A stretch of 36,427 nucleotides of DNA, from positions 1-36,427 of IMG/VR virus record IMGVR_UViG_3300030060_001728. One strand, given 5' to 3'. The position numbers and the translations under genes were made by a program. A model generated the notes under the pieces. It made no database searches and was not told where the DNA came from. It saw nothing but the letters and a program-made list of their open reading frames with translations. Below, one piece after another: positions 25,412 through 32,964 of the stretch. Numbering within the stretch: position 1 is the first letter of the stretch; each line of letters starts with the position of its first letter. Source of the stretch: a virus.

Positions 25412-27013
25412 ATGGCTGAACTTTTCGGGTTCCGTATAGAAAGACCAAAGAAGTCGGAGGGAAGTGTACCATCATTCACTTCCCCCACTTCCGATGATGG
25501 CACTATTGATATTGCCGGTGGTGGTTTCTTTGGACAAATTTTAGATCAAGATGGTAGAGAACGTACTGAAGTAGATTTAATTCGTAGGTATCGTGATATT
25601 GCACAACAACCAGAGTGTGATACTGCAATAGAAGATATCGTAAACGAGGGAGTTATTTCTAATGAGGACGATGTACCAGTACAGATTACTTTAGATAGAT
25701 TACCTTTTCCAGAAAAAATTAAACGTAAAATTAGAATAGAATTTATGGAAGTTCTAAGGTTACTTCATTTTGAATCGAAGGGCCACGATGTTTTCAGACG
25801 TTGGTATATTGACGGTAGAGTATTCTTTCACAAAATTATAGATACCAAAAATCCTAAGCAGGGTATCATTGAACTTAGGTATATTGATCCAACTAAGATT
25901 AGAAAAGTACGACAACTTAAAAAGAAACAAGAAGTTAAATCTAGTGTAGAAGTAACAGAAAAAGTTGAAGATTATTTTCTTTATAATGAAAGAGGACTTA
26001 ATTCTGCTGGTTTAAGTGGTCAAGGATCAGGTATAAAAATTTCTGCTGATGCTATTGCGTATTGTCCCTCTGGACTTATTGATGGTAATACTGGTAGAGT
26101 ACTTTCTTATCTACACAAAGCAATCAAACCTGTCAACCAGTTACGTATGATTGAAGATGCGTTGGTTATCTATCGCATATCACGAGCACCAGAACGTAGA
26201 ATATTCTATATTGACGTTGGTAATCTACCGAAGATTAAGGCAGAACAATATCTCAAAGATGTTATGAATCGTTATCGTAACAAGTTAGTGTATGATGCAA
26301 GCACTGGTGAGATTCGTGACGATAGAAATCATATGAGTATGTTAGAAGATTTCTGGCTCCCACGAAGAGAAGGTGGAAGAGGAACAGAAATTACAACTTT
26401 GCCAGGCGGTTCTAATCTTGGTGAGATTGATGACATTGTATATTTTCAAAAGAAACTTTACAAGTCTCTCAATGTTCCTATTTCAAGAATGGATAGTGAA
26501 GCAGGATTTTCTCTTGGAAGGTCTACAGAGATTACAAGAGATGAACTCAAGTTTACAAAGTTCGTGCAACGTATTCGTAAGAAGTTCACACCACTCTTTA
26601 CAGACATTCTTAAAACTCAACTATTGTTAAAGGGAGTTATCGCACCAGACGATTGGCCTATGATGCAAGAACATCTTCAGTATGACTTCTTACAGGATGG
26701 TCATTTTTCAGAGTTAAAAGATGCAGAGCTTCTAGAGAATAGAATACAATCACTTGAAAGTATACAATCTTATATTGGAACATTCTTTAGCAAAGAATAT
26801 GTTCTCAAGAAAGTTCTACGTATGAACGATGCTGAGATTGATGAGATGAGAAAACAGATACAACGTGAGACAGATATTGATCCAATGGATGGTGGAATTG
26901 ATGTACCAGATGGTGGTGATGGTATTACAAGATACCCACAAGATGGTGGTGGTGGTATTATTACACCAGACCAGATGCCAGATTATGAAAAACCAGAAGA
27001 GGAAGGAAATTAA
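25412..27013 (+). CDS. 20: Portal protein gp20
   Basis: A 533-residue protein (T4 gp20: 524). Recognisable blocks include DLIRRYRDIAQQPECDTAIE and DIVNEG near residue 60-85, RWYIDGRVFFHKIIDTKNP, IRYIDP-type LRYIDPTKIRKVRQ, EDALVIYRISRAPERRIFYI, DVGNLPKIKAEQYLKDVMNR and MLEDFWLPRREGGRGTEITT. The C-terminus is an acidic/Gly tail (GGIDVPDGGDGITRYPQDGG). Twelve copies form the vertex channel that nucleates head assembly and carries the gp17 motor. The reading frame is intact. Confidence 0.95.
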   Translation: MAELFGFRIERPKKSEGSVPSFTSPTSDDGTIDIAGGGFFGQILDQDGRERTEVDLIRRYRDIAQQPECDTAIEDIVNEGVISNEDDVPVQITLDRLPFPEKIKRKIRIEFMEVLRLLHFESKGHDVFRRWYIDGRVFFHKIIDTKNPKQGIIELRYIDPTKIRKVRQLKKKQEVKSSVEVTEKVEDYFLYNERGLNSAGLSGQGSGIKISADAIAYCPSGLIDGNTGRVLSYLHKAIKPVNQLRMIEDALVIYRISRAPERRIFYIDVGNLPKIKAEQYLKDVMNRYRNKLVYDASTGEIRDDRNHMSMLEDFWLPRREGGRGTEITTLPGGSNLGEIDDIVYFQKKLYKSLNVPISRMDSEAGFSLGRSTEITRDELKFTKFVQRIRKKFTPLFTDILKTQLLLKGVIAPDDWPMMQEHLQYDFLQDGHFSELKDAELLENRIQSLESIQSYIGTFFSKEYVLKKVLRMNDAEIDEMRKQIQRETDIDPMDGGIDVPDGGDGITRYPQDGGGGIITPDQMPDYEKPEEEGN

Positions 27014-27015
27014 TT

Positions 27016-27189
27016 ATGAGTAAAGAATTTGTAAATGCAATTGCAGATGGAAATAATATGGAAGCAGAAAATGTTTTCACTAAAAGTATGGCCACAAAGG
27101 TTGGTGATACTTTAGAAACAAAACGTAAAGAAATTGCAAGTACTTTTGTAAAGAGTATGAGTGTTTCTCAAGAGGAAGAAGAAGAGTAA
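27016..27189 (+). CDS. 67: Small prohead core protein, gp67-like
   Basis: A 57-residue ORF from ATG 27016 to TAA 27187-27189. It begins SKEFVNAIADGNNMEAENVF, continues with a helical MATKVGDTLETKRKEIAS segment, and ends in a run of glutamates. Size, acidic end, helical character and position between 20 and 21 match the small core protein gp67, which helps shape the prohead core and is degraded by gp21. AAGGAAAT lies ahead of the start. Its TAATG overlaps the next start. The assignment rests on position and style more than on sequence identity. Confidence 0.65.
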   Translation: MSKEFVNAIADGNNMEAENVFTKSMATKVGDTLETKRKEIASTFVKSMSVSQEEEEE

Positions 27190-27431
27190 TGAGATTTGAT
27201 TCTCTGTATGAGTCTTTAGTTGAAAAAGATGAACACAAGAAATCTAAGGAGTATAAAAGACTTTCTCCGAAGATGAAGGATGCTGTTGATCAAATTTTCA
27301 AAAAAATGGATTCTAAACCTTCAGATTTCCTAAATAGTTTTGAAAAAAGTATCAAAGATACATCAAAAAAGTTTAGAGTTCCCGAAAAGGAACTTTTAAA
27401 GTATTTTGAAAGAGAAATGTTGTCGATTTAG
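27189..27431 (+). CDS. Small helical prohead-region protein (possible gp68 equivalent)
   Basis: An 80-residue, Lys/Glu-rich helical protein (MRFDSLYESLVEKDEHKKSK; later SPKMKDAVDQIFKKMDSKPS and RVPEKELLKYFEREML). It occupies the slot of T4 gene 68, which encodes a 141-residue core protein, but is much shorter and I see no secure similarity. The MRFDSLYESLV start is like other small T4-like phage proteins. Start overlaps the gp67-like stop, so it is coupled. A minor scaffold component is the most likely role. Confidence 0.6.
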   Translation: MRFDSLYESLVEKDEHKKSKEYKRLSPKMKDAVDQIFKKMDSKPSDFLNSFEKSIKDTSKKFRVPEKELLKYFEREMLSI

Positions 27432-27441
27432 GAGCTGATAC

Positions 27442-27828
27442 ATGGCATATACAACACAAGAATTGGTAGATTCAGACTTTGAGTATATAATTAAAACTAC
27501 TATTACAGGAACAAATGGAACTGCTACAAAAATTGTTGATGCATCAGAATTAGCTGGTGCAGCCACTGATCCTAGGCTTTCAATTGTTGCTTGTCAATGG
27601 TCAGTTAGTTCTACTACAGAAATAGAATTTGATGCTACATCTAATGTAACTGCTTTAACATTAAACGGAAATGGTAGTTTTAATGTAAGTGGTCAGACTC
27701 TACCATCAATAGCAAACAACGCTGGTTCTGGTGTTACTGGAGATATTTTCTATGAAAATGACAGTGCGTGTGTTGGATTTATAATTCTAAAATGCAAAAA
27801 AGTATCAGGTTACGATAACATATCATAA
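27442..27828 (+). CDS. Small beta-rich virion-like protein inside the head operon
   Basis: A 128-residue protein starting MAYTTQELVDSDFEYIIKTT. It contains ATKIVDASELAGAATDPRLS, a WSVSSTTEIEFDA strand, GNGSFNVSGQTLPSIANNAG and a final VGFIILKCKKVSGY. I recall this compact family (QELxDSDxxYIIK, then KIVDxSxL, then a late GDI segment) from many marine phages, where it is called hypothetical or structural. Placement between core protein and protease genes suggests a head decoration or minor capsid protein. T4 has no gene here. GGAG precedes the start. Confidence 0.7.
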   Translation: MAYTTQELVDSDFEYIIKTTITGTNGTATKIVDASELAGAATDPRLSIVACQWSVSSTTEIEFDATSNVTALTLNGNGSFNVSGQTLPSIANNAGSGVTGDIFYENDSACVGFIILKCKKVSGYDNIS

Positions 27829-27838
27829 GGATAACACA

Positions 27839-28495
27839 ATGGATACAGTAAAATTAATCTCTGAAGCAGTCGAAGAAGTAGAATATATCACCGAAGAGAA
27901 AGAGAACGGTGGAAAGAATTACAAGATTCGTGGTATTTTTATGCAAGCGGACATAAAGAATCGTAATGGACGAGTATATCCTATGGAAGTACTTGATGAA
28001 GAAGTAAGAAAGTATAATAAAAATTTTATTGAGCAAAATCGGGCATTTGGCGAACTAGGACATCCAGACGGGCCAACAGTCAATCTGGAAAGGGTTTCTC
28101 ACATGATTACATCATTAAAGCCTGACGGTAAAAATTTTATTGGTGAAGCTAAAATAATGGACACACCTATGGGTAAGATAGTTAAAAATTTAATGGATGA
28201 AGGTGCAAAACTAGGTGTTTCCTCTAGAGGTATGGGAAGTTTGAGACAAAAAGGCGGAGCCAATGTGGTAAGTGATGATTTTTATCTTGCAACAGCAGCA
28301 GATATCGTAGCAGACCCCTCTGCTCCTAATGCTTTCGTAGAAGGTATTATGGAGGGAAAAGAGTGGGTTTGGAATAATGGAGCACTTGTGGAAGCTCATG
28401 TTGCAGATTTAAAAAAGAAATTTGATGTAAAGAGGCATCAAAGACAAGTAAATTTAGAAGCTTTAGAGTTTGCTAAATTTCTTGAAAAACTCTAA
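27839..28495 (+). CDS. 21: Prohead protease gp21
   Basis: A 218-residue serine protease (T4 gp21: 212). It contains the herpes/phage assemblin-type catalytic pattern: H75 in GELGHPDG, and S128/S129 in KLGVSSRGMG. The preceding QADIKNRNGRVYPMEVLDEE is the typical substrate-fold start. It matures the prohead by cutting scaffold and core proteins and trimming gp23 at L/I-x-E sites. The C-terminal end is basic and helical. A weak AAGGAT precedes ATG 27839. Confidence 0.92.
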   Translation: MDTVKLISEAVEEVEYITEEKENGGKNYKIRGIFMQADIKNRNGRVYPMEVLDEEVRKYNKNFIEQNRAFGELGHPDGPTVNLERVSHMITSLKPDGKNFIGEAKIMDTPMGKIVKNLMDEGAKLGVSSRGMGSLRQKGGANVVSDDFYLATAADIVADPSAPNAFVEGIMEGKEWVWNNGALVEAHVADLKKKFDVKRHQRQVNLEALEFAKFLEKL

Positions 28496-28497
28496 TT

Positions 28498-28505
28498 TAT
28501 AAATA
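28498..28505 (+). promoter_or_regulatory. Late promoter TATAAATA for gene 22
   Basis: An exact box that starts 2 nt after the stop of gene 21. The predicted start near 28511 gives a 27-nt leader with AAGGAG before ATG 28538. It allows scaffold and capsid protein to be made in excess of the protease. Confidence 0.78.
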
Positions 28506-28537
28506 AATATTACAAAAACTAGTTAAGGAGACACCCT

Positions 28538-29791
28538 ATGTCCGAATTAGACAAAACAATTGAGGAACTTGAAGCAGAGGTTCTGGCGGAACTCGAAGAG
28601 ATCGAGGAAGCTAATGGAGCCGATGCACCTAAAAAGGGTGCTACTCCTGCTGAAGGTCAAAAGAAAGTAAAAGGTTCAACACCAGGCGGTGAAGTAGAAG
28701 ATACTGGTGCTGCTGTCGTTGACCCAGAACAAAAAGACGCACCAGCAAAGAAAGTTGCTGCAAAAGCAAAAGAAATATCTGGTGATCCACAACAAAAAGG
28801 TGAAGTTGCACCACAAAAACCCGAAAAACTTGCAGCCGGTGATCAAGTAGATCACGATGGTGAAGAGTTGGAAGAAGCAAAATCTTTGACTAAGGCTCAA
28901 TACCTTGAAAATATCGGTAAAATGAAGAAGGCTGAAATTGAAGAGATGATTGCTTCTCATCAAAAATCAGTTGAAGAGGCTTCAGAAGCAAAGACTGAAG
29001 AAGAACTAAGAGCTCTTGAAGATGCGAAAGCAGAAATTGAAGAGAAAATTAAAACTATCAGCGTCAAAGAAGACGTTGAGGCTCTTACAGAAGGTGAAGA
29101 ATTTTCTGAAGAGTTTAAGAAAAAAGCAGCTACAGTATTTGAAGCTGCGGTTAAATCTAAGATGCGTTCAGAAGTAGAGCGTATTGTAGAGGCAGTAAAT
29201 AGTGAGAAAGAAGTAGAAGTTGAAACTTTCAAAGATGAACTTACTGAGAAAGTCGATACTTACCTCAACTATGTTGTAGATGAATGGACTAAAGAGAACG
29301 AGTTGGCAATTGAACGTGGACTTAAAGGTGAAATTGCAGAAGACTTTATCTCTGGACTGAAACAGTTGTTTGAAGATCACTATATTGACGTTCCAGACGA
29401 AAAATATGACGTTCTGGAAGCACAATCAGAAAAGATTGCTGAGTTAGAAGAGAAGATTAACGAAGAAATTCAGAAGAATGTTGAAATTTCAACTTCAAAT
29501 TCTGCATTGGTTCGTGAGCAAGTTATTGCTCAAGTCTCAGAAGATTTAGCAGACACAGAGATTGAAAAGTTCAAGTCACTTACTGAAGATGTTGACTTTG
29601 CAGATGAAGAGTCTTTCCGTGAAAAACTCTCCACTCTAAAGGAAAGTTATTTCCCTAAAGTTGCACCTTCCAGTAATGCAGGAACTTCTTTTGATGATGA
29701 AGATGGTGGCACCGCACAGGACGTTGATACGACTGATACTATGCAAAAGTATATGTCAGCTATCAGTCGTGATCATAAGGCGAGTGCATAA
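28538..29791 (+). CDS. 22: Prohead scaffold protein gp22
   Basis: A 417-residue, extremely acidic, helical protein, longer than T4 gp22 (269). The N-terminal third is low-complexity Ala/Glu/Lys/Pro/Gly (residues ~25-110). A long coiled-coil segment follows (AQYLENIGKMKKAEIEEMIA, then Glu-rich heptads). The gp22-like C-terminal half has VNSEKEVEVETFKDELTEKV, DTYLNYVVDEWTKENELAIE and RGLKGEIAEDFISGLKQLFE, and ends with a segment near DTMQKYMSAISRD that I recognise from marine phage gp22. It forms the internal core on which gp23 assembles and is destroyed by gp21. Confidence 0.9.
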   Translation: MSELDKTIEELEAEVLAELEEIEEANGADAPKKGATPAEGQKKVKGSTPGGEVEDTGAAVVDPEQKDAPAKKVAAKAKEISGDPQQKGEVAPQKPEKLAAGDQVDHDGEELEEAKSLTKAQYLENIGKMKKAEIEEMIASHQKSVEEASEAKTEEELRALEDAKAEIEEKIKTISVKEDVEALTEGEEFSEEFKKKAATVFEAAVKSKMRSEVERIVEAVNSEKEVEVETFKDELTEKVDTYLNYVVDEWTKENELAIERGLKGEIAEDFISGLKQLFEDHYIDVPDEKYDVLEAQSEKIAELEEKINEEIQKNVEISTSNSALVREQVIAQVSEDLADTEIEKFKSLTEDVDFADEESFREKLSTLKESYFPKVAPSSNAGTSFDDEDGGTAQDVDTTDTMQKYMSAISRDHKASA

Positions 29792-29802
29792 ATTATAACA
29801 GA

Positions 29803-29810
29803 TGTAAATA
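29803..29810 (+). promoter_or_regulatory. Possible late promoter variant TGTAAATA for gene 23
   Basis: One mismatch to TATAAATA in the 35-bp gap before the capsid gene, with AAAGGAG at 29814-29820 next. The predicted start is near 29816, which would cut into the ribosome site. That spacing argues against strong use. Confidence 0.3.
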
Positions 29811-29826
29811 AAAAAAGGAGAAACAA

Positions 29827-31164
29827 ATGTTTCAAACAGAACATCTACAAGAAAAGTGGCAGCCAGTCCTAGAACATCCCGATCTGGAAAAGATTGGTGA
29901 TTCTTACAAGCGGGCTGTTACCACTCTCATCTTGGAAAACCAAGAAAAAGCAATGCGAGAAGACGCAAGTTTTCTTTCAGAAGCTGCACCAGTAAACAGC
30001 ACAGGTGGACAGATTTCAAACTGGGATCCAATTTTGATTTCACTCGTTCGCCGTGCAATGCCTAACCTCATTGCGTATGACGTATGCGGTGTTCAACCAA
30101 TGACTGGCCCAACGGGCTTGATCTTTGCAATGCGAGCAAAGTTTGCATCTTCTGATGGTGCAGAGGCTCTTGTTGACGAAGCAAACACAGGTTTCTCTAA
30201 CGATGATGCCGCTGGTGATTTGACTTCTTCTGCAATGACAGGAACCAATCCTAAACTTCTGAACGATAGTCCTGCTGGAACTTACACAAGTCCTACAGGT
30301 ATGACTACTGCTCAAGGTGAAGCATTGGGTGATGCAGCTGCTAACTCTTTCGCAGAGATGGCATTCAGCATCGAAAAGACAACGGTTACAGCAGTTACAC
30401 GTGCCCTCAAAGCTGAGTACACAATGGAACTTGCTCAAGACCTCAAAGCAATCCACGGTTTGGATGCAGAGACAGAACTCTCTAACATTCTTTCCACGGA
30501 AATTCTTGCTGAGATCAACCGTGAAGTTGTTCGTTCCTTGTATGTAACGGCTGTTGCCGGTGCTCAAGTTAACACAACAACTGCTGGTACTTTTGACCTT
30601 GACACAGACTCTAACGGACGTTGGTCTGTTGAGAAGTTTAAAGGTCTGATGTTCCAGATCGAGCGTGATGCCAATGCTATTGGTCAACAGACTCGTAGAG
30701 GTAAAGGTAACATGATTATCTGCTCTGCTGATGTTGCTTCTGCACTTCAGATGGCTGGTGTTCTTGATTACACTCCTGCCCTCAACAACAACCTTAACGT
30801 AGACGATACATCTGCCACATTCGCTGGTGTGATGAATGGTCGTTATAAGGTATATGTCGATCCTTACAGTGCAAACGTAGCTGCTTCTCAGTACTATGTT
30901 GCTGGTTATAAGGGTACATCTCCTTATGATGCTGGTTTCTTCTACTGCCCATACGTTCCACTACAGATGGTTCGTGCGGTTGGTGAGAACACCTTCCAAC
31001 CTAAGATTGGTTTCAAGACTCGTTACGGAATGGCCGCAAATCCATTTGCTGCTGCCGGTGCGAGTGCTGATGGTTTCCCTGCTTCTGGTCTTAACTCAGA
31101 TGCTTCCTTGGATGCCAACACCAACTCTTACTATCGTAGGGTTAAAGTTAACAATCTTATGTAA
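29827..31164 (+). CDS. 23: Major capsid protein gp23 precursor
   Basis: A 445-residue protein (T4 precursor: 521), in the size range of marine gp23. Family blocks: SNWDPILISLVRRAMPNLIA, YDVCGVQPMTGPTGLIFAMR, SNILSTEILAEINREVVRSL, QQTRRGKGNMIICSADVASA, GFFYCPYVPLQMVRAVGENT and FQPKIGFKTRYGMAANPFA. A likely gp21 cleavage site is FLSE at residues 49-52, matching L/I-x-E and located like the T4 site. Codons ending in C are more common here than in neighbouring genes, as expected for the most abundant virion protein. It is closed by a strong terminator 26 nt after the stop. Confidence 0.97.
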   Translation: MFQTEHLQEKWQPVLEHPDLEKIGDSYKRAVTTLILENQEKAMREDASFLSEAAPVNSTGGQISNWDPILISLVRRAMPNLIAYDVCGVQPMTGPTGLIFAMRAKFASSDGAEALVDEANTGFSNDDAAGDLTSSAMTGTNPKLLNDSPAGTYTSPTGMTTAQGEALGDAAANSFAEMAFSIEKTTVTAVTRALKAEYTMELAQDLKAIHGLDAETELSNILSTEILAEINREVVRSLYVTAVAGAQVNTTTAGTFDLDTDSNGRWSVEKFKGLMFQIERDANAIGQQTRRGKGNMIICSADVASALQMAGVLDYTPALNNNLNVDDTSATFAGVMNGRYKVYVDPYSANVAASQYYVAGYKGTSPYDAGFFYCPYVPLQMVRAVGENTFQPKIGFKTRYGMAANPFAAAGASADGFPASGLNSDASLDANTNSYYRRVKVNNLM

Positions 31165-31189
31165 TAATAAGAAACTTAACTACAAACTT

Positions 31190-31217
31190 AGAGGGGTCGC
31201 AAGACCCCTCTTTTTTT
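31190..31217 (+). terminator. Strong intrinsic terminator after gene 23
   Basis: The stem AGAGGGGTC (31190-31198) and GACCCCTCT (31203-31211) is 9 bp with a GCAA (GNRA) tetraloop, followed by an unbroken T run to 31217. It is the only strong rho-independent terminator I see in the window. It insulates capsid transcription from downstream genes. Confidence 0.93.
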
Positions 31218-31220
31218 GTT

Positions 31221-31228
31221 TATAAATA
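31221..31228 (+). promoter_or_regulatory. Late promoter TATAAATA 5 nt before the start codon
   Basis: The box begins 4 nt after the terminator T run and is followed by CTAGT and ATG 31234. By the T4 late rule the first transcribed base is the A of that ATG, so the mRNA would have no leader. No ribosome site is present between box and start. Confidence 0.75.
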
Positions 31229-31233
31229 CTAGT

Positions 31234-31833
31234 ATGGCAAGTAACATTACAATTCAAAGACAACCAACCAAGTTAGACTATGCAAGTCCGACTCAGTTTA
31301 AGTTTGGTATACATCAATTACCGAAGGTAGAGTTTTTTACTACTACGGCAACTGTACCAGCTATTGCACTCTCTGATGTTGTGATACCTACACCATTTAA
31401 GTCTATACCAATGCAAGGTGATCAACTTACATTTGATAATCTAAGTATAAGTTTTATTGTTGATGAGTTTTTAGAAAATTATCTCAGTCTTCATGAGTGG
31501 ATGACTGCAATAGGATTTCCTAAAAATAGAAAACAGTTCTCAGATTTTAAAACAAATACCTCAAACACTCCAATTGCAGTAAGAAGTGCAGCAAGTACAA
31601 GTGGTGATATTGGAGATGTTCAACCAGCCTCTCCTAACAACGCACTTTTCTCTGATGCAACATTAACAATTCTATCCAATAAAAATAATCCAATTGTAAA
31701 TGTTACTTTCAAAGATTTATATCCTGTTGCTTTGACTGCATTGGAATATAATCAAGCTGCCACTGATGTTGAGTATCTTACCGCATCTGTAGATTTTGCA
31801 TATCAGATATATGAAATTGAAGCAATTGTATGA
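31234..31833 (+). CDS. Tail-tube-family protein (gp19 paralogue, in the position of gene 3)
   Basis: A 199-residue protein. ATG 31234 (MASNITIQRQP) is chosen. A longer TTG start at 31216 would lie inside the terminator and upstream of the promoter start. The fold signature of tail tube proteins is visible: FKFGIHQLPKVEFFTTTATV, PAIALSDVVIPTPFKSIPMQ, GDQLTFDNLSISFIVDEFLE, NYLSLHEWMTAIGFP. T4 gp19, gp48 and gp54 share this fold. In marine T4-like phages the gene after 23 is often labelled tail completion protein gp3. I regard it as a tube-end or tube-initiator paralogue; the exact role is open. It reads away from the capsid terminator as a separate transcript. Confidence 0.75.
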   Translation: MASNITIQRQPTKLDYASPTQFKFGIHQLPKVEFFTTTATVPAIALSDVVIPTPFKSIPMQGDQLTFDNLSISFIVDEFLENYLSLHEWMTAIGFPKNRKQFSDFKTNTSNTPIAVRSAASTSGDIGDVQPASPNNALFSDATLTILSNKNNPIVNVTFKDLYPVALTALEYNQAATDVEYLTASVDFAYQIYEIEAIV

Positions 31834-31841
31834 TATAAATA
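31834..31841 (+). promoter_or_regulatory. Late promoter TATAAATA directly after the tube-family gene
   Basis: The box starts on the base after the TGA stop. The predicted first transcribed base is 31847, the first G of GAGCAGAG. The next recognised coding start, uvsY, is 143 nt further, far longer than any other late leader here. Confidence 0.75.
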
Positions 31842-31846
31842 GAAAC

Positions 31847-31976
31847 GAGCAGAGATTTGATAGACTTTAACAAATATATCAAATCTTCAGACTTAAATTC
31901 TGATGACAAACTCGGCAGCCTCATCAGGGTCAATATAGTAAACAAGGAGTAATCAAACTCTGCTCAACCTTTTTTT
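31847..31976 (+). ncRNA. Candidate structured late RNA upstream of uvsY
   Basis: Seen directly: the predicted 5' end GAGCAGAG (31847-31854) is the exact reverse complement of CTCTGCTC (31958-31965), which is 4 nt before a 7-T run (31970-31976). Inside, AGATTTGATA (31853-31862) pairs with TATCAAATCT (31877-31886). A 10-bp stem with two G-U pairs joins 31897-31906 to 31921-31930 around a 14-nt loop, CAAACTCGGCAGCC. ACTC of that loop could pair with GAGT at 31947-31950 as a pseudoknot. This looks like a closed multi-stem RNA of about 125 nt, either a separate small RNA or a 5' leader controlling uvsY. Alternative: a 31-codon ORF from TTG 31857 to TAA 31950-31952, without a ribosome site. It matches no RNA family I know. 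Confidence 0.45.
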
Positions 31977-31989
31977 ATGAAAGTATATT

Positions 31990-32421
31990 ATGACACTAGA
32001 AGAATTGAAACAAGAATCCTATAAAGACCTTCCTGTAAAAAATGTAGAGAACATAGATCAGGAATCTTTTTACAATCAAGAAATAAAAGCCAAGTGGTTA
32101 GATTACAAATCAAGGTTTGAACTTTTACTCGCAAGAAATAAAGGTGATTACCAAGTAATGTATCGTGAGAAGTGGGAGTACTATGGTGGTAAGTCTGATG
32201 CAAAAGTCTATGCAGCAAAACCTTTTGACCTAAAGGTACTAAAAACTGATTTACAAATTTACATCTCATCAGACAATGATATCATAGAACTCTCCAATAA
32301 AATTGCCTATCTAGAAACTACTATAAAATTTATAGATGGTGTAATCAAATCCATAGATAATCGTGGATGGGATATCAAACACGCCATATCATGGAAACAA
32401 TTTGAAGCTGGAATGATGTAA
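31990..32421 (+). CDS. uvsY: Recombination mediator UvsY
   Basis: A 143-residue protein (T4 UvsY: 137). The core reads YNQEIKAKWLDYKSRFELLL, KGDYQVMYREKWEYYGGKSD, KPFDLKVLKTDLQIYISSDN, DIIELSNKIAYLETTIKFID and ends DNRGWDIKHAISWKQFEAGM, the family hallmark. UvsY loads the UvsX recombinase onto gp32-covered single-stranded DNA. No good ribosome site precedes ATG 31990; the upstream bases are a T run and an AT-rich stretch. A short overlapping ATG ORF at 31977 is out of frame. The next gene begins directly after the stop. Confidence 0.92.
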   Translation: MTLEELKQESYKDLPVKNVENIDQESFYNQEIKAKWLDYKSRFELLLARNKGDYQVMYREKWEYYGGKSDAKVYAAKPFDLKVLKTDLQIYISSDNDIIELSNKIAYLETTIKFIDGVIKSIDNRGWDIKHAISWKQFEAGMM

Positions 32422-32964
32422 ATGGACGTTCAAGATTATATAAAAGTCTATGAGGACATTGTAGATAATAGTTTATGTAATGACCTTATGAAATTCAAGC
32501 ACGACTTTAAACCATCGTCCTTTTCTAGTCACGAAAAAGTTCATGAAGATTCTGCAAACCGTGTTGTGATGGATGACGTTTGGATTAAAAAAGACAGTGT
32601 GTTCTATAATCCTCTAAAAGATTGTTTTGCAAAAGCTGTCAGACAATATGAGTATGAGTTTCCTCTTTTTATGTGTGAGCATACTACAGATTTTAGAATC
32701 AACAAGTATGGGCCTGGCGGATTCATGTCAGAACACGTTGACAATATTCATCACAGTCATGGACAAAAGTGGGGATACCCTCATGTATCTGCACTATTGT
32801 ATTTGAATGATGACTATGAGGGTGGAGAGTTTGTTGTTGCTGGAAAAGAGATAAAACCAAACAAAGGGTCTTCAGTAATATTTCCCTCTAATTTTCTTTA
32901 TCCTCATCAAGCAAAAAAAGTTATAGAGGGAACAAGATGGAGCATAGTAGCATGGTTGATGTAG
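32422..32964 (+). CDS. 2OG-Fe(II) oxygenase, prolyl-hydroxylase-like
   Basis: A 180-residue protein with a complete 2-oxoglutarate/iron site: H105 and D107 in SEHVDNIH, distal H162 in YPHQAKKV, and R172 in GTRWSIVAWL, the arginine that binds 2-oxoglutarate. The double-stranded beta-helix strands around these (TDFRINKYGPGGFMSEHVD, HVSALLYLNDDYEGGEFVV, KGSSVIFPSNFLYPHQAK) fit the P4H-like family common in marine T4-like phages. It hydroxylates an unknown substrate, either protein or nucleic acid. It starts with the ATG right after uvsY stop and overlaps the following oxygenase gene by 28 nt. Confidence 0.88.
   Translation: MDVQDYIKVYEDIVDNSLCNDLMKFKHDFKPSSFSSHEKVHEDSANRVVMDDVWIKKDSVFYNPLKDCFAKAVRQYEYEFPLFMCEHTTDFRINKYGPGGFMSEHVDNIHHSHGQKWGYPHVSALLYLNDDYEGGEFVVAGKEIKPNKGSSVIFPSNFLYPHQAKKVIEGTRWSIVAWLM

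Noticed and set aside
30040-30687. 215-codon open frame opposite the major capsid gene, rich in Cys
   Set aside because: It is complementary to gp23 with its strong codon bias, which keeps antisense stops rare. No late or sigma-70 promoter is in front of it.
31216-31233. TTG start six codons upstream of the tube-family gene ATG
   Set aside because: It lies in the T run of the terminator and before the predicted late transcription start, so it would not be on the mRNA.
31857-31952. 31-codon ORF from TTG inside the candidate RNA
   Set aside because: It has no ribosome site, would begin 10 nt after the predicted RNA start with a rare start codon, and a frame of this length is not unusual by chance. 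Kept as an alternative reading, not annotated.
31847-31976. tRNA or tmRNA interpretation of the closed-stem RNA
   Set aside because: The 8-bp terminal stem is acceptor-like, but there is no CCA-type end in the right place, no T-arm GTTC motif and no anticodon-arm geometry.
31977-32024. 15-codon ATG ORF overlapping the uvsY start
   Set aside because: Too short, directly after a T run, and out of frame with the clearly conserved uvsY product.
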